This document shows, one piece after another, positions 9,496 through 17,647 of a stretch of DNA of 63,510 bases. Source of the DNA: Planctomycetota bacterium (GTDB lineage: Bacteria; Planctomycetota; Planctomycetia; Pirellulales; Pirellulaceae). Positions within the stretch are counted from its first letter, which is position 1. Every line of letters begins with the position of its first letter. The translations under genes and the position numbers were made by a program. The notes beneath the pieces were generated by a model. It saw only the letters and a program-made list of their open reading frames with translations, had not been told where the DNA came from and did not search any database. Location: assembly GCA_026692905.1 (NCBI GenBank), contig JAPLNL010000027.1, positions 1-63,510 on the forward strand, given 5' to 3'.

Positions 9496-10818
9496 ATGAC
9501 AACGACTATTGCTAAAAAGGAGACCGTGGGTTTCGATCAAGCGGGATTCGAACAATTCCTCGATCGCCGAATCGACCCTGTTTGGATTACGCAATCGCGG
9601 AAAGATGCATGGGCGACCTTCGACACGATGGGTTGGCCCCACCCACGCGATGAGAATTGGCTAAGGTCGGACTTGCGCGGATTCAAACTAGCGAAGTATA
9701 CCCCGACCAACGAAACCGAATCGCAGTCGGTTGCTAGTGCACCGGTTCGGCTCCTCGACGGAGTTGAGGTCGCTGGTTCGATCCGATTGGAAAATGGATT
9801 AGCAACGGCGGAGTCGATTGATCCGAAGTATGCAGCGAAAGGCGTCGTGTTCGGTTCGCTGAGTCGATGCGCACGCGATCATGCTGAGTTGGTCAAGAAG
9901 CACCTTCATGCTCAAATCAATTCAAGCACCGATCGCTTTGCGGCATTGCAGGCAGCGATGTGGACTGACGGTTTCTTTTTGTATGTCCCCAAGAACGTCG
10001 TGATCGACAAACCGCTTCATATCCATGCTGCACTGGGGGATGGCAGCGTTGATTTGTCTCACGCGTTGGTCGTGCTGGAGGAAGGTGCGGAAGCGACCGT
10101 GCTTTACGAGTCCAGCAGTGCGACTCCGGAGTCGTCTGGTTTTCACTGTGGTGGTCTCGAGCTCGTTGTCGGTGCTCGCTCGAATCTTCGATTCGTCGGC
10201 TTGCAAGATTGGGGGAGCAACACTTGGCACTTCGCGCATAAACGCGCAAGCGTTGGTCAAGATGCAAACCTGCAATGGACGATTGCCGCGGTGGGTTCCA
10301 AGTTTTCGCAAGTGGACCAGCAAGTCAATCTGGTCGGCAAGGGAGCCAATAGCCACGTGAATGGGGTTCTGTTCACTCGCGATCGCCAGCACTTGACCTA
10401 CAATACCATTCAGCGGCATTCCGCTACGCACTGCACAAGTGACTTCTTGTACAAAGCGGTTTTGCAAGATAGGTCTCGCACCGTTTGGCGTGGGATGATC
10501 AAAGTAGATGAAGGGGCGAACAAGACCGACGGATACCAACGCAATGACAATTTGTTGTTAAGCGACAATGCGCGTGCGGATTCGATTCCTGGGCTTGAGA
10601 TCAAAGCGGATGATGTGCGTTGTACGCACGGCAGCACGAGCGGTCGAGTTGACGAGGAGTTGATCTTCTACGCTCGTTCGCGTGGATTCACTCGTCAAGA
10701 AGCGATCCTGATGATTGTCACCGGGTTCTTCCAGCAGATTTTCGATCGCATTACGATCGACAGTGTCCGCGATGCGCTCGGAGCGGCCATCGCTCGCCAA
10801 GTTCGACAATACGATTAG
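9496..10818 (+). CDS. sufD: SufD, scaffold partner of SufB
   Basis: 440 residues. The SufB/SufD beta-helix family core runs from about residue 140 to the end, with the N-terminal helical region typical of SufD. Matching landmarks are DRFAALQAAMWTDGFFLYVP and the C-terminal GFTRQEAILMIVTGFFQ. SufD pairs with SufB and is needed for iron acquisition in the SufBCD complex. It is contiguous with sufB and followed 27 bases later by the Rieske gene. Confidence 0.95.
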   Translation: MTTTIAKKETVGFDQAGFEQFLDRRIDPVWITQSRKDAWATFDTMGWPHPRDENWLRSDLRGFKLAKYTPTNETESQSVASAPVRLLDGVEVAGSIRLENGLATAESIDPKYAAKGVVFGSLSRCARDHAELVKKHLHAQINSSTDRFAALQAAMWTDGFFLYVPKNVVIDKPLHIHAALGDGSVDLSHALVVLEEGAEATVLYESSSATPESSGFHCGGLELVVGARSNLRFVGLQDWGSNTWHFAHKRASVGQDANLQWTIAAVGSKFSQVDQQVNLVGKGANSHVNGVLFTRDRQHLTYNTIQRHSATHCTSDFLYKAVLQDRSRTVWRGMIKVDEGANKTDGYQRNDNLLLSDNARADSIPGLEIKADDVRCTHGSTSGRVDEELIFYARSRGFTRQEAILMIVTGFFQQIFDRITIDSVRDALGAAIARQVRQYD

Positions 10819-10845
10819 AAAGACTAGAAAGTACCCCGTTCGAAA

Positions 10846-11178
10846 ATGACGTCAAATACCAGTACGAACTTCGCTTATGCATGCAAGCTTAGCGAATTGA
10901 AGCCAAATGTGCCACTCCCATGTGAAGTCAACGACCGATTTGTGGTTTTGGCAATGTTGGATGGCAAAGTATTCTGCATCGAGGACATTTGCACGCACGA
11001 TGGCGGGACGCTTGGAGATGGCGAATTGGACGGCAACTGCTTGGTCTGTCCAAGGCACGGCGCGAAGTTCGACTTGCGAACAGGAGATGCGATGTGCATG
11101 CCTGCCACGGAAGGAACATTATCGCACGAAGTCGAAATACGGGGCGATGAAGTTTTCGTGCAATTGAAAGACAACTAG
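10846..11178 (+). CDS. Rieske-type [2Fe-2S] ferredoxin in the suf operon
   Basis: 110 residues. The ligand set Cys49-x-His51 and Cys68-x-x-His71 (CTHDGG and CPRHG) defines a soluble Rieske/NirD-type domain without a membrane anchor. Such genes often sit inside suf loci and are thought to supply electrons or act as a cluster-bearing accessory. Its partner is unknown. It lies 27 bases after sufD and about 150 bases before the SufT-type gene, with a repeat palindrome between. Confidence 0.88.
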   Translation: MTSNTSTNFAYACKLSELKPNVPLPCEVNDRFVVLAMLDGKVFCIEDICTHDGGTLGDGELDGNCLVCPRHGAKFDLRTGDAMCMPATEGTLSHEVEIRGDEVFVQLKDN

Positions 11179-11235
11179 TGCGGCTTGGTACTTTCGCACG
11201 TTTTTTGTCGATCTCTTTCAAGTAATATTTAACAC

Positions 11236-11295
11236 GGGAGGGTGAGGCTCCTGCCGAACCATTGCGTCACCAGCTCGGCAGGAGCCTCGCTCTAC
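11236..11295. repeat. Inner-only copy of the dispersed palindrome, inside the suf operon
   Basis: Arms GAGGCTCCTGCCGA (11244-11257) and TCGGCAGGAGCCTC (11275-11288) are perfect inverted repeats around a 17-base loop, flanked by degenerate GGGAGGG/CTCTACC ends. It is the same family as the repeats near 38.4, 47.8 and 52.6 kb but lacks their outer arms. Confidence 0.85.
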
Positions 11296-11330
11296 CAACA
11301 TTTGATCCTATCCATTATTCCCAATCCAAA

Positions 11331-11648
11331 ATGCCAATCACAGAAGATCACGTTCGCGAGCAATTGAAACTAGTCATCGACCCTGAACTATTCGTCAATA
11401 TCGTCGACCTTGGGTTGATCTATGTTGTCGATATTCAGCCCAACGAAGAGGGCAAAGAGAATGTCAACGTCGAAATGACCTTGACCAGTCCGATGTGCCC
11501 AGCCGGTCCACAGCTGGTGGCCAATAGCCGCCAAGTCATTGAAGCCATCGAAGGAGTCGGCGCCGTCGACATCAAGGTAGTCATGGATCCACCTTGGACG
11601 CAGGATCGCATGACGGAAGACGCCCGAGACCAACTCGGGATTTTCTAG
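11331..11648 (+). CDS. sufT: SufT / MIP18-family (DUF59) Fe-S assembly factor
   Basis: 105 residues from the ATG at 11331. An in-frame start at 11262 lies inside the repeat palindrome and is rejected. The sequence VIDPELFVNIVDLGLIYVV followed by MTLTSPMCPAGPQL is the DUF59 hallmark, including the conserved cysteine of the SPMCP turn. SufT and related MIP18 proteins help deliver clusters to target proteins. The position between the Rieske gene and the sufE-sufS fusion fits. Confidence 0.88.
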   Translation: MPITEDHVREQLKLVIDPELFVNIVDLGLIYVVDIQPNEEGKENVNVEMTLTSPMCPAGPQLVANSRQVIEAIEGVGAVDIKVVMDPPWTQDRMTEDARDQLGIF

Positions 11649-11679
11649 GCGAGCGGCAGCAGAAAACATAACGCGATTC

Positions 11680-11733
11680 GTAGCTGGATTCGCCAGAATT
11701 CAGTAAGTTCTGAATTCTGGCGAATCCAGCTAC
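11680..11733. repeat. Perfect 24-bp inverted repeat between sufT and sufES
   Basis: Bases 11680-11703 and 11710-11733 are exact inverted copies around the 6-base loop TAAGTT. There is no T tract, so this is a weak terminator candidate. It looks like a dispersed intergenic palindrome and could slow exonuclease decay or partly separate sufES expression from the upstream genes (inference). Confidence 0.9.
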
Positions 11734-11779
11734 AGTAGTTTTCTATTCGCCACTCTTCGATACAGAATTTTCTAAACGC

Positions 11780-13492
11780 ATGGACAGTCAAATCAACTAC
11801 CCCGATCTATCGGAGTTGCAAGAAGAGATCGACGATCTGGAGACATCCGAGGATCGCATTCAGTTTCTGATTGAACTCGGGCAAACTCTACCTCATTTTC
11901 CGGAGGAGTATTGCACTGAGGACTTTCGTGTCGTCGGTTGCCAAAGCATGGTCTGGATCGTTCCAAGTTGGGATGGCAACGCATATCACTTCTCGGCATC
12001 CAGTGACGCTCCCATGGTACGTGGGCTAGTCGCTGTTTTGATGTCCGCTTATTCGGCGAAAACCCCAGTTGAGATCATTGCGTTTCCAATCGAAAAGGTT
12101 CTCGATGGAATGCATTTGAAGTCGTTTCTATCGCCCCTGAGGAGCAACGGTCTGCATTCGATGATCAAGCGGATTCGAGCCTATGCCGAATCCCAACAGT
12201 CCTCAAACGGTTTTGACTCAGAATCGGTTTCGCAGAATCGTTCCAATGCGGAGGATCATGGTCCGCTACTCGCACGGATCGATGAGATTCGTAGGGATTT
12301 CCAGATTTTGAATCAAAAGAATCAAGACGGACTCGAGATTGCGTACTTGGACAATGCCGCTTCGTCGCAGCGTCCGCAGTCGGTGATCGATTCGATTTCT
12401 CGCGTGTTTTCCGAATACTATGCCAATGTGCATCGGTCAGGTCATGAATGGGCGGTGAAGTCCACGGAAGGGGTAGAGGCCAGCCGAGAGGCGGTTCGAC
12501 GATTTATCAACGCGGCCCGGACCGAAGAAGTGATCTTCACAGCAGGTGCGACCGCATCGGTCAATTTGATTGCCAATGCTTGGGGCAATAACCAAGTTGG
12601 CCCAGGTGACGAAATTCTGCTGACCGAAATGGAGCATCACTCCAACATTGTTCCGTGGCAGCAGCTTTGCCAGCGAAAAGGTTGCCAGATACGGTGGGTA
12701 CCAATCCGATCCGACTACACGCTAGACATTGAGCAGTTTGAGAGGCTGCTTTCGTCTCGCACCAAGCTCGTTTCGTTCACAGCTGTTTCCAACGTCCTTG
12801 GCACGATCAATCCGGCGAAACAACTTGTCCGGATGGCTCATCAGGTGGGTGCTACGGTTGTCGTTGATGCGGCCCAGGCCACACCGCACGGTGCGATCAA
12901 CGTGCGAGATTGGGACGCAGATTTCGTCGTCTTTAGTGGTCATAAGATGCTCGCCTCGACTGGGGTTGGCGTGTGCTATGGTAAGCGAGCCATTTTGGAG
13001 AGCATGCCCGAATGGCAGGGTGGAGGGAGCATGATCAAGTCCGTGACATTCGATGGCTTTACGCTAGCGGATTTACCACATAAATTCGAAGCAGGAACGC
13101 CTCCGATTGCCGAAATCATTTCGATGAAACCGGCTATCGAGTATTTGGAAGCGATTGGGCATGAACGACTCATGGAGCATGAGAGATTGCTGGCCGATCA
13201 AGCGATGAAGGGGCTTTTGGAGATCGACGGCGTTCGCGTTTTCTCGCCTTCACTTGAGCTAAAAAGTGGTGTTGTTTCGTTTGCGATGGATGGAATTCAC
13301 GGCGAAGAGATCGCTCGGGTGCTGGATGGTCGAGGGGTCGCAATCCGAGTCGGGCATCATTGCGCGATGCCGTTGCATACTCGTTTAGGAGTCTCGGTTA
13401 CATGTAGAGCAAGTTTCTATTTGTACAACACGCCGGCCGAAGTCACTCGCTTCGTCGAGGCGGTCGCCCACGCTGTCAGGATACTCACGTAG
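11780..13492 (+). CDS. sufS: SufE-SufS fusion: cysteine desulfurase with built-in sulfur acceptor
   Basis: 570 residues. Residues 1-135 are a SufE domain with the acceptor cysteine Cys54 in VVGCQSMVW. Residues 150-570 are a group II cysteine desulfurase with the PLP lysine Lys389 in FSGHKMLAS and catalytic Cys528 in RVGHHCAMP. The linker (about 135-160) is Ser/Asn rich. SufS takes sulfur from cysteine as a persulfide and SufE relays it to SufB, so the fusion would hold donor and acceptor together. The fusion sits in one uninterrupted frame and closes the suf locus. Confidence 0.94.
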   Translation: MDSQINYPDLSELQEEIDDLETSEDRIQFLIELGQTLPHFPEEYCTEDFRVVGCQSMVWIVPSWDGNAYHFSASSDAPMVRGLVAVLMSAYSAKTPVEIIAFPIEKVLDGMHLKSFLSPLRSNGLHSMIKRIRAYAESQQSSNGFDSESVSQNRSNAEDHGPLLARIDEIRRDFQILNQKNQDGLEIAYLDNAASSQRPQSVIDSISRVFSEYYANVHRSGHEWAVKSTEGVEASREAVRRFINAARTEEVIFTAGATASVNLIANAWGNNQVGPGDEILLTEMEHHSNIVPWQQLCQRKGCQIRWVPIRSDYTLDIEQFERLLSSRTKLVSFTAVSNVLGTINPAKQLVRMAHQVGATVVVDAAQATPHGAINVRDWDADFVVFSGHKMLASTGVGVCYGKRAILESMPEWQGGGSMIKSVTFDGFTLADLPHKFEAGTPPIAEIISMKPAIEYLEAIGHERLMEHERLLADQAMKGLLEIDGVRVFSPSLELKSGVVSFAMDGIHGEEIARVLDGRGVAIRVGHHCAMPLHTRLGVSVTCRASFYLYNTPAEVTRFVEAVAHAVRILT

Positions 13493-13523
13493 GGAATGAA
13501 GGCCGCAAAGCCCGGAGCCGCAA

Positions 13524-13536
13524 AGCCCTTCGGGCT
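13524..13536. repeat. Short GC hairpin downstream of sufES
   Basis: AGCCC (13524-13528) and GGGCT (13532-13536) pair around a tight TTC loop, followed by AAAA. On the minus strand it is preceded by that A/T run; as a plus-strand terminator it lacks a T tract. A weak site. Confidence 0.35.
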
Positions 13537-13636
13537 AAAACGCACCTGGAAATTGAGCTGCAATCACACGCACATTCAAACCCAAAGGAAGCTATTTCGC
13601 ATCGTTTTCATTTGCTGTTTGTATGTCAGAGCGGAT

Positions 13637-13667
13637 TTGACACAATTTAGCTTTTTTCCGCTAAGAT
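13637..13667 (+). promoter_or_regulatory. Candidate promoter of the DUF502 gene
   Basis: A perfect TTGACA (13637-13642) is followed after 19 bases by TAAGAT (13662-13667), about 45 bases before the start codon. The spacer is two bases longer than ideal, so this is tentative. Confidence 0.35.
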
Positions 13668-13711
13668 GGGATTCAATCGAATTGTTTCCACTGTGTTAAG
13701 AATCGAAATAC

Positions 13712-14428
13712 ATGAGTAGCATCGCTGATTCGGCTCCGGGGTTTCCATCGCAAACGCCGGTCCAACCTCGAGTTTACGGACTTCGCTCGTTCCTTCGGCG
13801 AATCGTATTTGGCGTTCTATTCGCTGCTCCGATTCTTCTAACGCTTTTTGTCGTCTACCAAATTTATCTCATTCTAAATTCATGGGTGATTGATCCGGTT
13901 GCATCTTTGATCGCTCCGCTGATTTTCCCCAAGGGTCTCGACGACAAGAACTGGACAGCTTTTGAAAAGTATGTGACGAATCCGGTTTCGCTTTTGACGG
14001 TGCTTTTGATTTTTTACATCCTCGGATATGCCTTTCAATCGCGACTCAGCCGTTGGGTGGATTGGGGGTTTAGTTACATTCCGGGTATCTCGGTATTGTA
14101 TCGAGCGGTACGGGATGCTTCGCAGGCCATGCAAGGTCCAGATGGGTTGAAGAAGATTGATACGGTTGTGCTTGTGCCATTTCCGCATGCGGGCGCCAAG
14201 GCGACAGGCTTCTTGATGGGAGAATGTCAGGACGTTACGACAGGCAAACCGTTAGTGTGTGTTTACATTCCGATCGGTTTATTCCCTCCATCGGGTTACA
14301 CGTTAATCTTCCCGAGGGAAGATGTGATTGCGACAGGGTGGGAAGCAACTTCGCCGTGGAAGTTGCTGTTGTCAGGCGGTTTGACGATACCTCAAAAAAT
14401 CCCTTACGAACAGGGTACGAACATTTGA
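13712..14428 (+). CDS. DUF502 family inner-membrane protein
   Basis: 238 residues with two clear transmembrane helices (about residues 28-55 and 92-112), then a soluble domain with VLVPFPHAGAKATGFLMGE and a conserved IPIGLFPPSGYTLIFPREDV region. This is the DUF502 pattern. The function of the family is unknown. The gene is transcribed alone, with its own candidate promoter, and converges with the ABC exporter gene on its right. Confidence 0.88.
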   Translation: MSSIADSAPGFPSQTPVQPRVYGLRSFLRRIVFGVLFAAPILLTLFVVYQIYLILNSWVIDPVASLIAPLIFPKGLDDKNWTAFEKYVTNPVSLLTVLLIFYILGYAFQSRLSRWVDWGFSYIPGISVLYRAVRDASQAMQGPDGLKKIDTVVLVPFPHAGAKATGFLMGECQDVTTGKPLVCVYIPIGLFPPSGYTLIFPREDVIATGWEATSPWKLLLSGGLTIPQKIPYEQGTNI

Positions 14429-14541
14429 GCGTGAGGATGTTCCATACCGCTGTAAGCATCTTTTCAACGGGACATGACATTTCAAGATGTTTGGAGCGAG
14501 CGGAAGGTTCCTCTCGCACAAAATGGGTCCCCATCCAGGCG

Positions 14542-17460
14542 CTACCAGTAAACATATTGCAAGAATCGTTCGCGATCTGGAGGGCTTAAGGCCTCGATAT
14601 CGGGTACGACGTAACGATTCTCTTCCGTGTCGATAAGAAGCTTACCTTTCTCCCCAAAGTCGATGGCTTGGCTTTGCGTCCATCGCATTGAAAACGCTTC
14701 TTGGCCAAAATCGGTGACGACATCAAATTCCAAGAAGCCTAGGCGAAGCTTGACCTGGGTTACGCTATGAATCTTGCGAAGCAAATAGCGTCGTTTGGTC
14801 ATGGCGTTCAAGATTGCTTGCTGTTCCGTCGACCATTCGTTCACGTTCGAAATCATTCCGACCTCTTCGTCTTCCCCATGATCCTTCCAGCGACGAAGAC
14901 TCAAGTAGCGATCAGGCTGTGTTGCTGGAAATGCGGAAACGGCAAAGACACTTTCGGCGATGCATTCGCCATCGATCCATAGTTCGGTACGATGGAGCGG
15001 TCCGTGTTTGAGTTGAGTGCGATCGGGAGAAAGCCAGTCGATTGAGGCCGCGTTTGACTTTGCCTCAGATGCGTCCAAATCCGACCTTGGTCGTTCCGGA
15101 ACGACAGAAGTATCGATTTGTGAATCGTCGGTTTTTGTATTTTCTGCGTTCCACAGGAGTTTATCGACGTTCGGGTCTTTGGAGACTTGCGTTTGAATAC
15201 GAACAAGCCTTGCGTAGGTCCCGTCCGCCGATAGAAGTTCTGCGTGGGTACCGTGCTCGATCAATCGCCCTCGGTCGAAGACCAAGATTCGATCGGCGTT
15301 CCGAAGAGTCGAGAGTCGGTGCGCAATGGCGATGGTAGTTCGCCCGCGAACCAGAACCTCAAGTGCTTCTTGAATACTGCGTTCCGCTTCGGCGTCAATG
15401 TTGCTAGTCGCTTCGTCAAGGATGAGAACTTTTGGGTCATAGAGCAGTGTACGAGCGATAGACAGACGTTGTTTTTCGCCACCCGAAAGTCCAGCACCAT
15501 GTTCGCCCAGCAACGTTTCGTATCCTAGACTTTGCCTTAGAATGAAGTCGTGAGAGCCAGCTGCTTTGGCAGCCACAAGGGCTTCCTCGATGGTGCTTTG
15601 AGGGCGGCCAAACGACAGGTTCTTCCAGATTGTTCCGCGAAACAAAAAGGAATCCTGGAACACAATCCCTAGGTTTTCTCGGAGGCTTTGCATGGAGAGG
15701 TTTCGAACATCGATCCCGTCGACGAGAACCGCCCCTTCTTGAACGTCGTAGAATCGACCGAGCAAGTTGACCATGGTCGATTTGCCCGATCCACTACGTC
15801 CCACAATGCCGACCATTTCTCCGGGAGCGACTTCGAAAGATACATCCTTGATGACAGGTTGATTCCGGTCATATCCAAAGGTCACGTGATCGAAACGAAG
15901 ATGCCCTTGGGGGGTTTCCCACTTCCTGGCGTGAGCTACGTCTTGAACGCCCAATGGGGTCTCCATCAGCTCTAGAACACGTTTGCTTCCCGATAAAAAA
16001 CTCGTTAGCCAAGAGGTGAAGTTCGATAAGGCTCCCAAAGGCGCATAGAACATCGCGAGATAGGCGAGAAACGCGATCAACTCTCCCAGCGACATTTCCT
16101 TGCCGATAACGTCTCTGCCTCCAACGTACCAAACGATCAAGCCGCCGAGACTAAAGACGATGGACATGGAAGCGGAATACCATGCGTTTGTGTTCTCGAC
16201 CCAGAGCCGCCATTGTCGCAAGTGATCGCTCGTTTTTCGAAAGCGTTCGTACTCCCGATCTTCTTGTGCGAACGCTTTGACGACACGAATTCCTTGAAGC
16301 ATGCCGCCCAAGATCGACATTTGTCTCGAGGACGCATCCCAAAGTCGGTAGTAGCGAGGGTAGACTTTTTGCCAAAAGATCCAGGATCCGACGAACACCA
16401 ACGGCACTGGGATCAAGGTAAACATGGCTAGTTTGGGATTAAGCCACATGAGCATGGCCCCGACGCCAACCAGCTGAGCTGTCTGCAACAGAAAACCGCC
16501 GGTTAGCTGATGCATGAGTCCGTGCAGCACCTCGCTATCATGAGCGACGCGGCTGATCATCGATCCAACTTGATGGCGATCGTAGTACGCGACCGCTAGT
16601 TTTTGCAGCTTTTGAACAAGCTCCAGTCGAAGAGTGCCGGTCAGTTCGGTGCCGATCGTGGTTGCGATCTGCCCTTTTACGACGCTCACAACAGACATCA
16701 AAACGCGAGAAAAAGCCAGGGCAAGAACGACAACCAGAAGTGCGGACTGAAACGGAACCGCGGAGTTGTTTTCAGCACCGGCAACCGTTTGGCCATTTAG
16801 GATATGGTCGACCATATACTGTTGGAGTTTAGGCGGTATCAATTCGGCGATCACGCCAACGATGGTTAGGACGCATAGAAAGATTGCTCCTCGACGATGC
16901 GGGCGGAGCAGATGTAGGACATGGCGGAGTATTTGTCCTCTTTCCATACACCGAGGGCAAGATTCCTCGACTGCCTGCAAACGGAGCGAGCAAGTGTTGC
17001 AGCGAGGCGGATCAAGCGGATCGCTTGTTAGCTCAAGAGCGATTGCCAGAAGAGCCGATTCTTTGCCAACAGCTTCGCCGGACTCTGGTTCGGCTGATTT
17101 TTCTTGAGAGGCCTCGCGCATGCGTTCGAGAGACCTCGCTACTTTATGAAAGCGGGTCGCTAGGCGATTGGAAAACCGAAGGAGGTCTGTCCAGACATCC
17201 TCTATTTTTACTTGCAAAAGCCCTGACCCGACCCCGGCTACGGTCCGAAACGAGTCGATCTGGCTCCATTTTAGATTCGTTGCTTCTGCGCCTGTGTCCA
17301 TTGCGACAAGCCTGAGTTCACTTGCGGTAACCTGCAAGACGAAGGTTTGCTTTGCACCATCGAGCGAAAAGTCCGTTTCAACTTTGAAGAGCAGCGATTT
17401 TGCATCGCTAGGAAGAGATGATTGGAACGACAACGAGACAGGGGCGGTCAACGTGGTCAT
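14542..17460 (-). CDS. ABC exporter (half-transporter) with zinc ribbon and DUF1854 domain
   Basis: 972 residues. Residues 1-120 form a beta-rich leader domain. Cys154-xx-Cys157 and Cys168-xx-Cys171 form a zinc-ribbon-like knuckle. Six transmembrane helices follow (about 190-490), then an ABC domain with GRSGSGKST (553-561) and LSGGEKQR (about 657). Residues 820-972 match DUF1854 (SLRRWKDHGEDEEVGMI, MRWTQSQAIDF, VVPDIEALSP). DUF1854 is known as a separate small protein beside an ABC exporter in some bacteria, including cyanophycin-gene clusters; here both are one chain. Its substrate is unknown. The exporter fold suggests it works as a dimer in the inner membrane. Confidence 0.88.
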   Translation of the reverse strand: MTTLTAPVSLSFQSSLPSDAKSLLFKVETDFSLDGAKQTFVLQVTASELRLVAMDTGAEATNLKWSQIDSFRTVAGVGSGLLQVKIEDVWTDLLRFSNRLATRFHKVARSLERMREASQEKSAEPESGEAVGKESALLAIALELTSDPLDPPRCNTCSLRLQAVEESCPRCMERGQILRHVLHLLRPHRRGAIFLCVLTIVGVIAELIPPKLQQYMVDHILNGQTVAGAENNSAVPFQSALLVVVLALAFSRVLMSVVSVVKGQIATTIGTELTGTLRLELVQKLQKLAVAYYDRHQVGSMISRVAHDSEVLHGLMHQLTGGFLLQTAQLVGVGAMLMWLNPKLAMFTLIPVPLVFVGSWIFWQKVYPRYYRLWDASSRQMSILGGMLQGIRVVKAFAQEDREYERFRKTSDHLRQWRLWVENTNAWYSASMSIVFSLGGLIVWYVGGRDVIGKEMSLGELIAFLAYLAMFYAPLGALSNFTSWLTSFLSGSKRVLELMETPLGVQDVAHARKWETPQGHLRFDHVTFGYDRNQPVIKDVSFEVAPGEMVGIVGRSGSGKSTMVNLLGRFYDVQEGAVLVDGIDVRNLSMQSLRENLGIVFQDSFLFRGTIWKNLSFGRPQSTIEEALVAAKAAGSHDFILRQSLGYETLLGEHGAGLSGGEKQRLSIARTLLYDPKVLILDEATSNIDAEAERSIQEALEVLVRGRTTIAIAHRLSTLRNADRILVFDRGRLIEHGTHAELLSADGTYARLVRIQTQVSKDPNVDKLLWNAENTKTDDSQIDTSVVPERPRSDLDASEAKSNAASIDWLSPDRTQLKHGPLHRTELWIDGECIAESVFAVSAFPATQPDRYLSLRRWKDHGEDEEVGMISNVNEWSTEQQAILNAMTKRRYLLRKIHSVTQVKLRLGFLEFDVVTDFGQEAFSMRWTQSQAIDFGEKGKLLIDTEENRYVVPDIEALSPPDRERFLQYVYW

Positions 17461-17647
17461 GTGTTTTGAGACAGTCCTTTTGGGTTAAGAAATCCTGGAT
17501 GAATCCTTGCAAGGTGGGTTAGATGCACCGGGCCGAAGTTGGTTCCAAAAATAGTTTAATGCTGAAAATACGATTGTTCGCCTCCCGAGTCGCCAACAAT
17601 CACACAACGCACTGCTTTCGAGGCTCCTTGCTGCAGGCCGTTGTCAA

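Noticed and set aside
7351-9642. Long 763-residue frame antisense to sufC and sufB
   Set aside because: A shadow of well-conserved genes on the other strand; it has no family features and no domain-like composition.
13496-13699. 67-residue frame between sufES and the DUF502 gene
   Set aside because: Covers a short hairpin and the candidate promoter; composition is not protein-like in its first part and no family fits.
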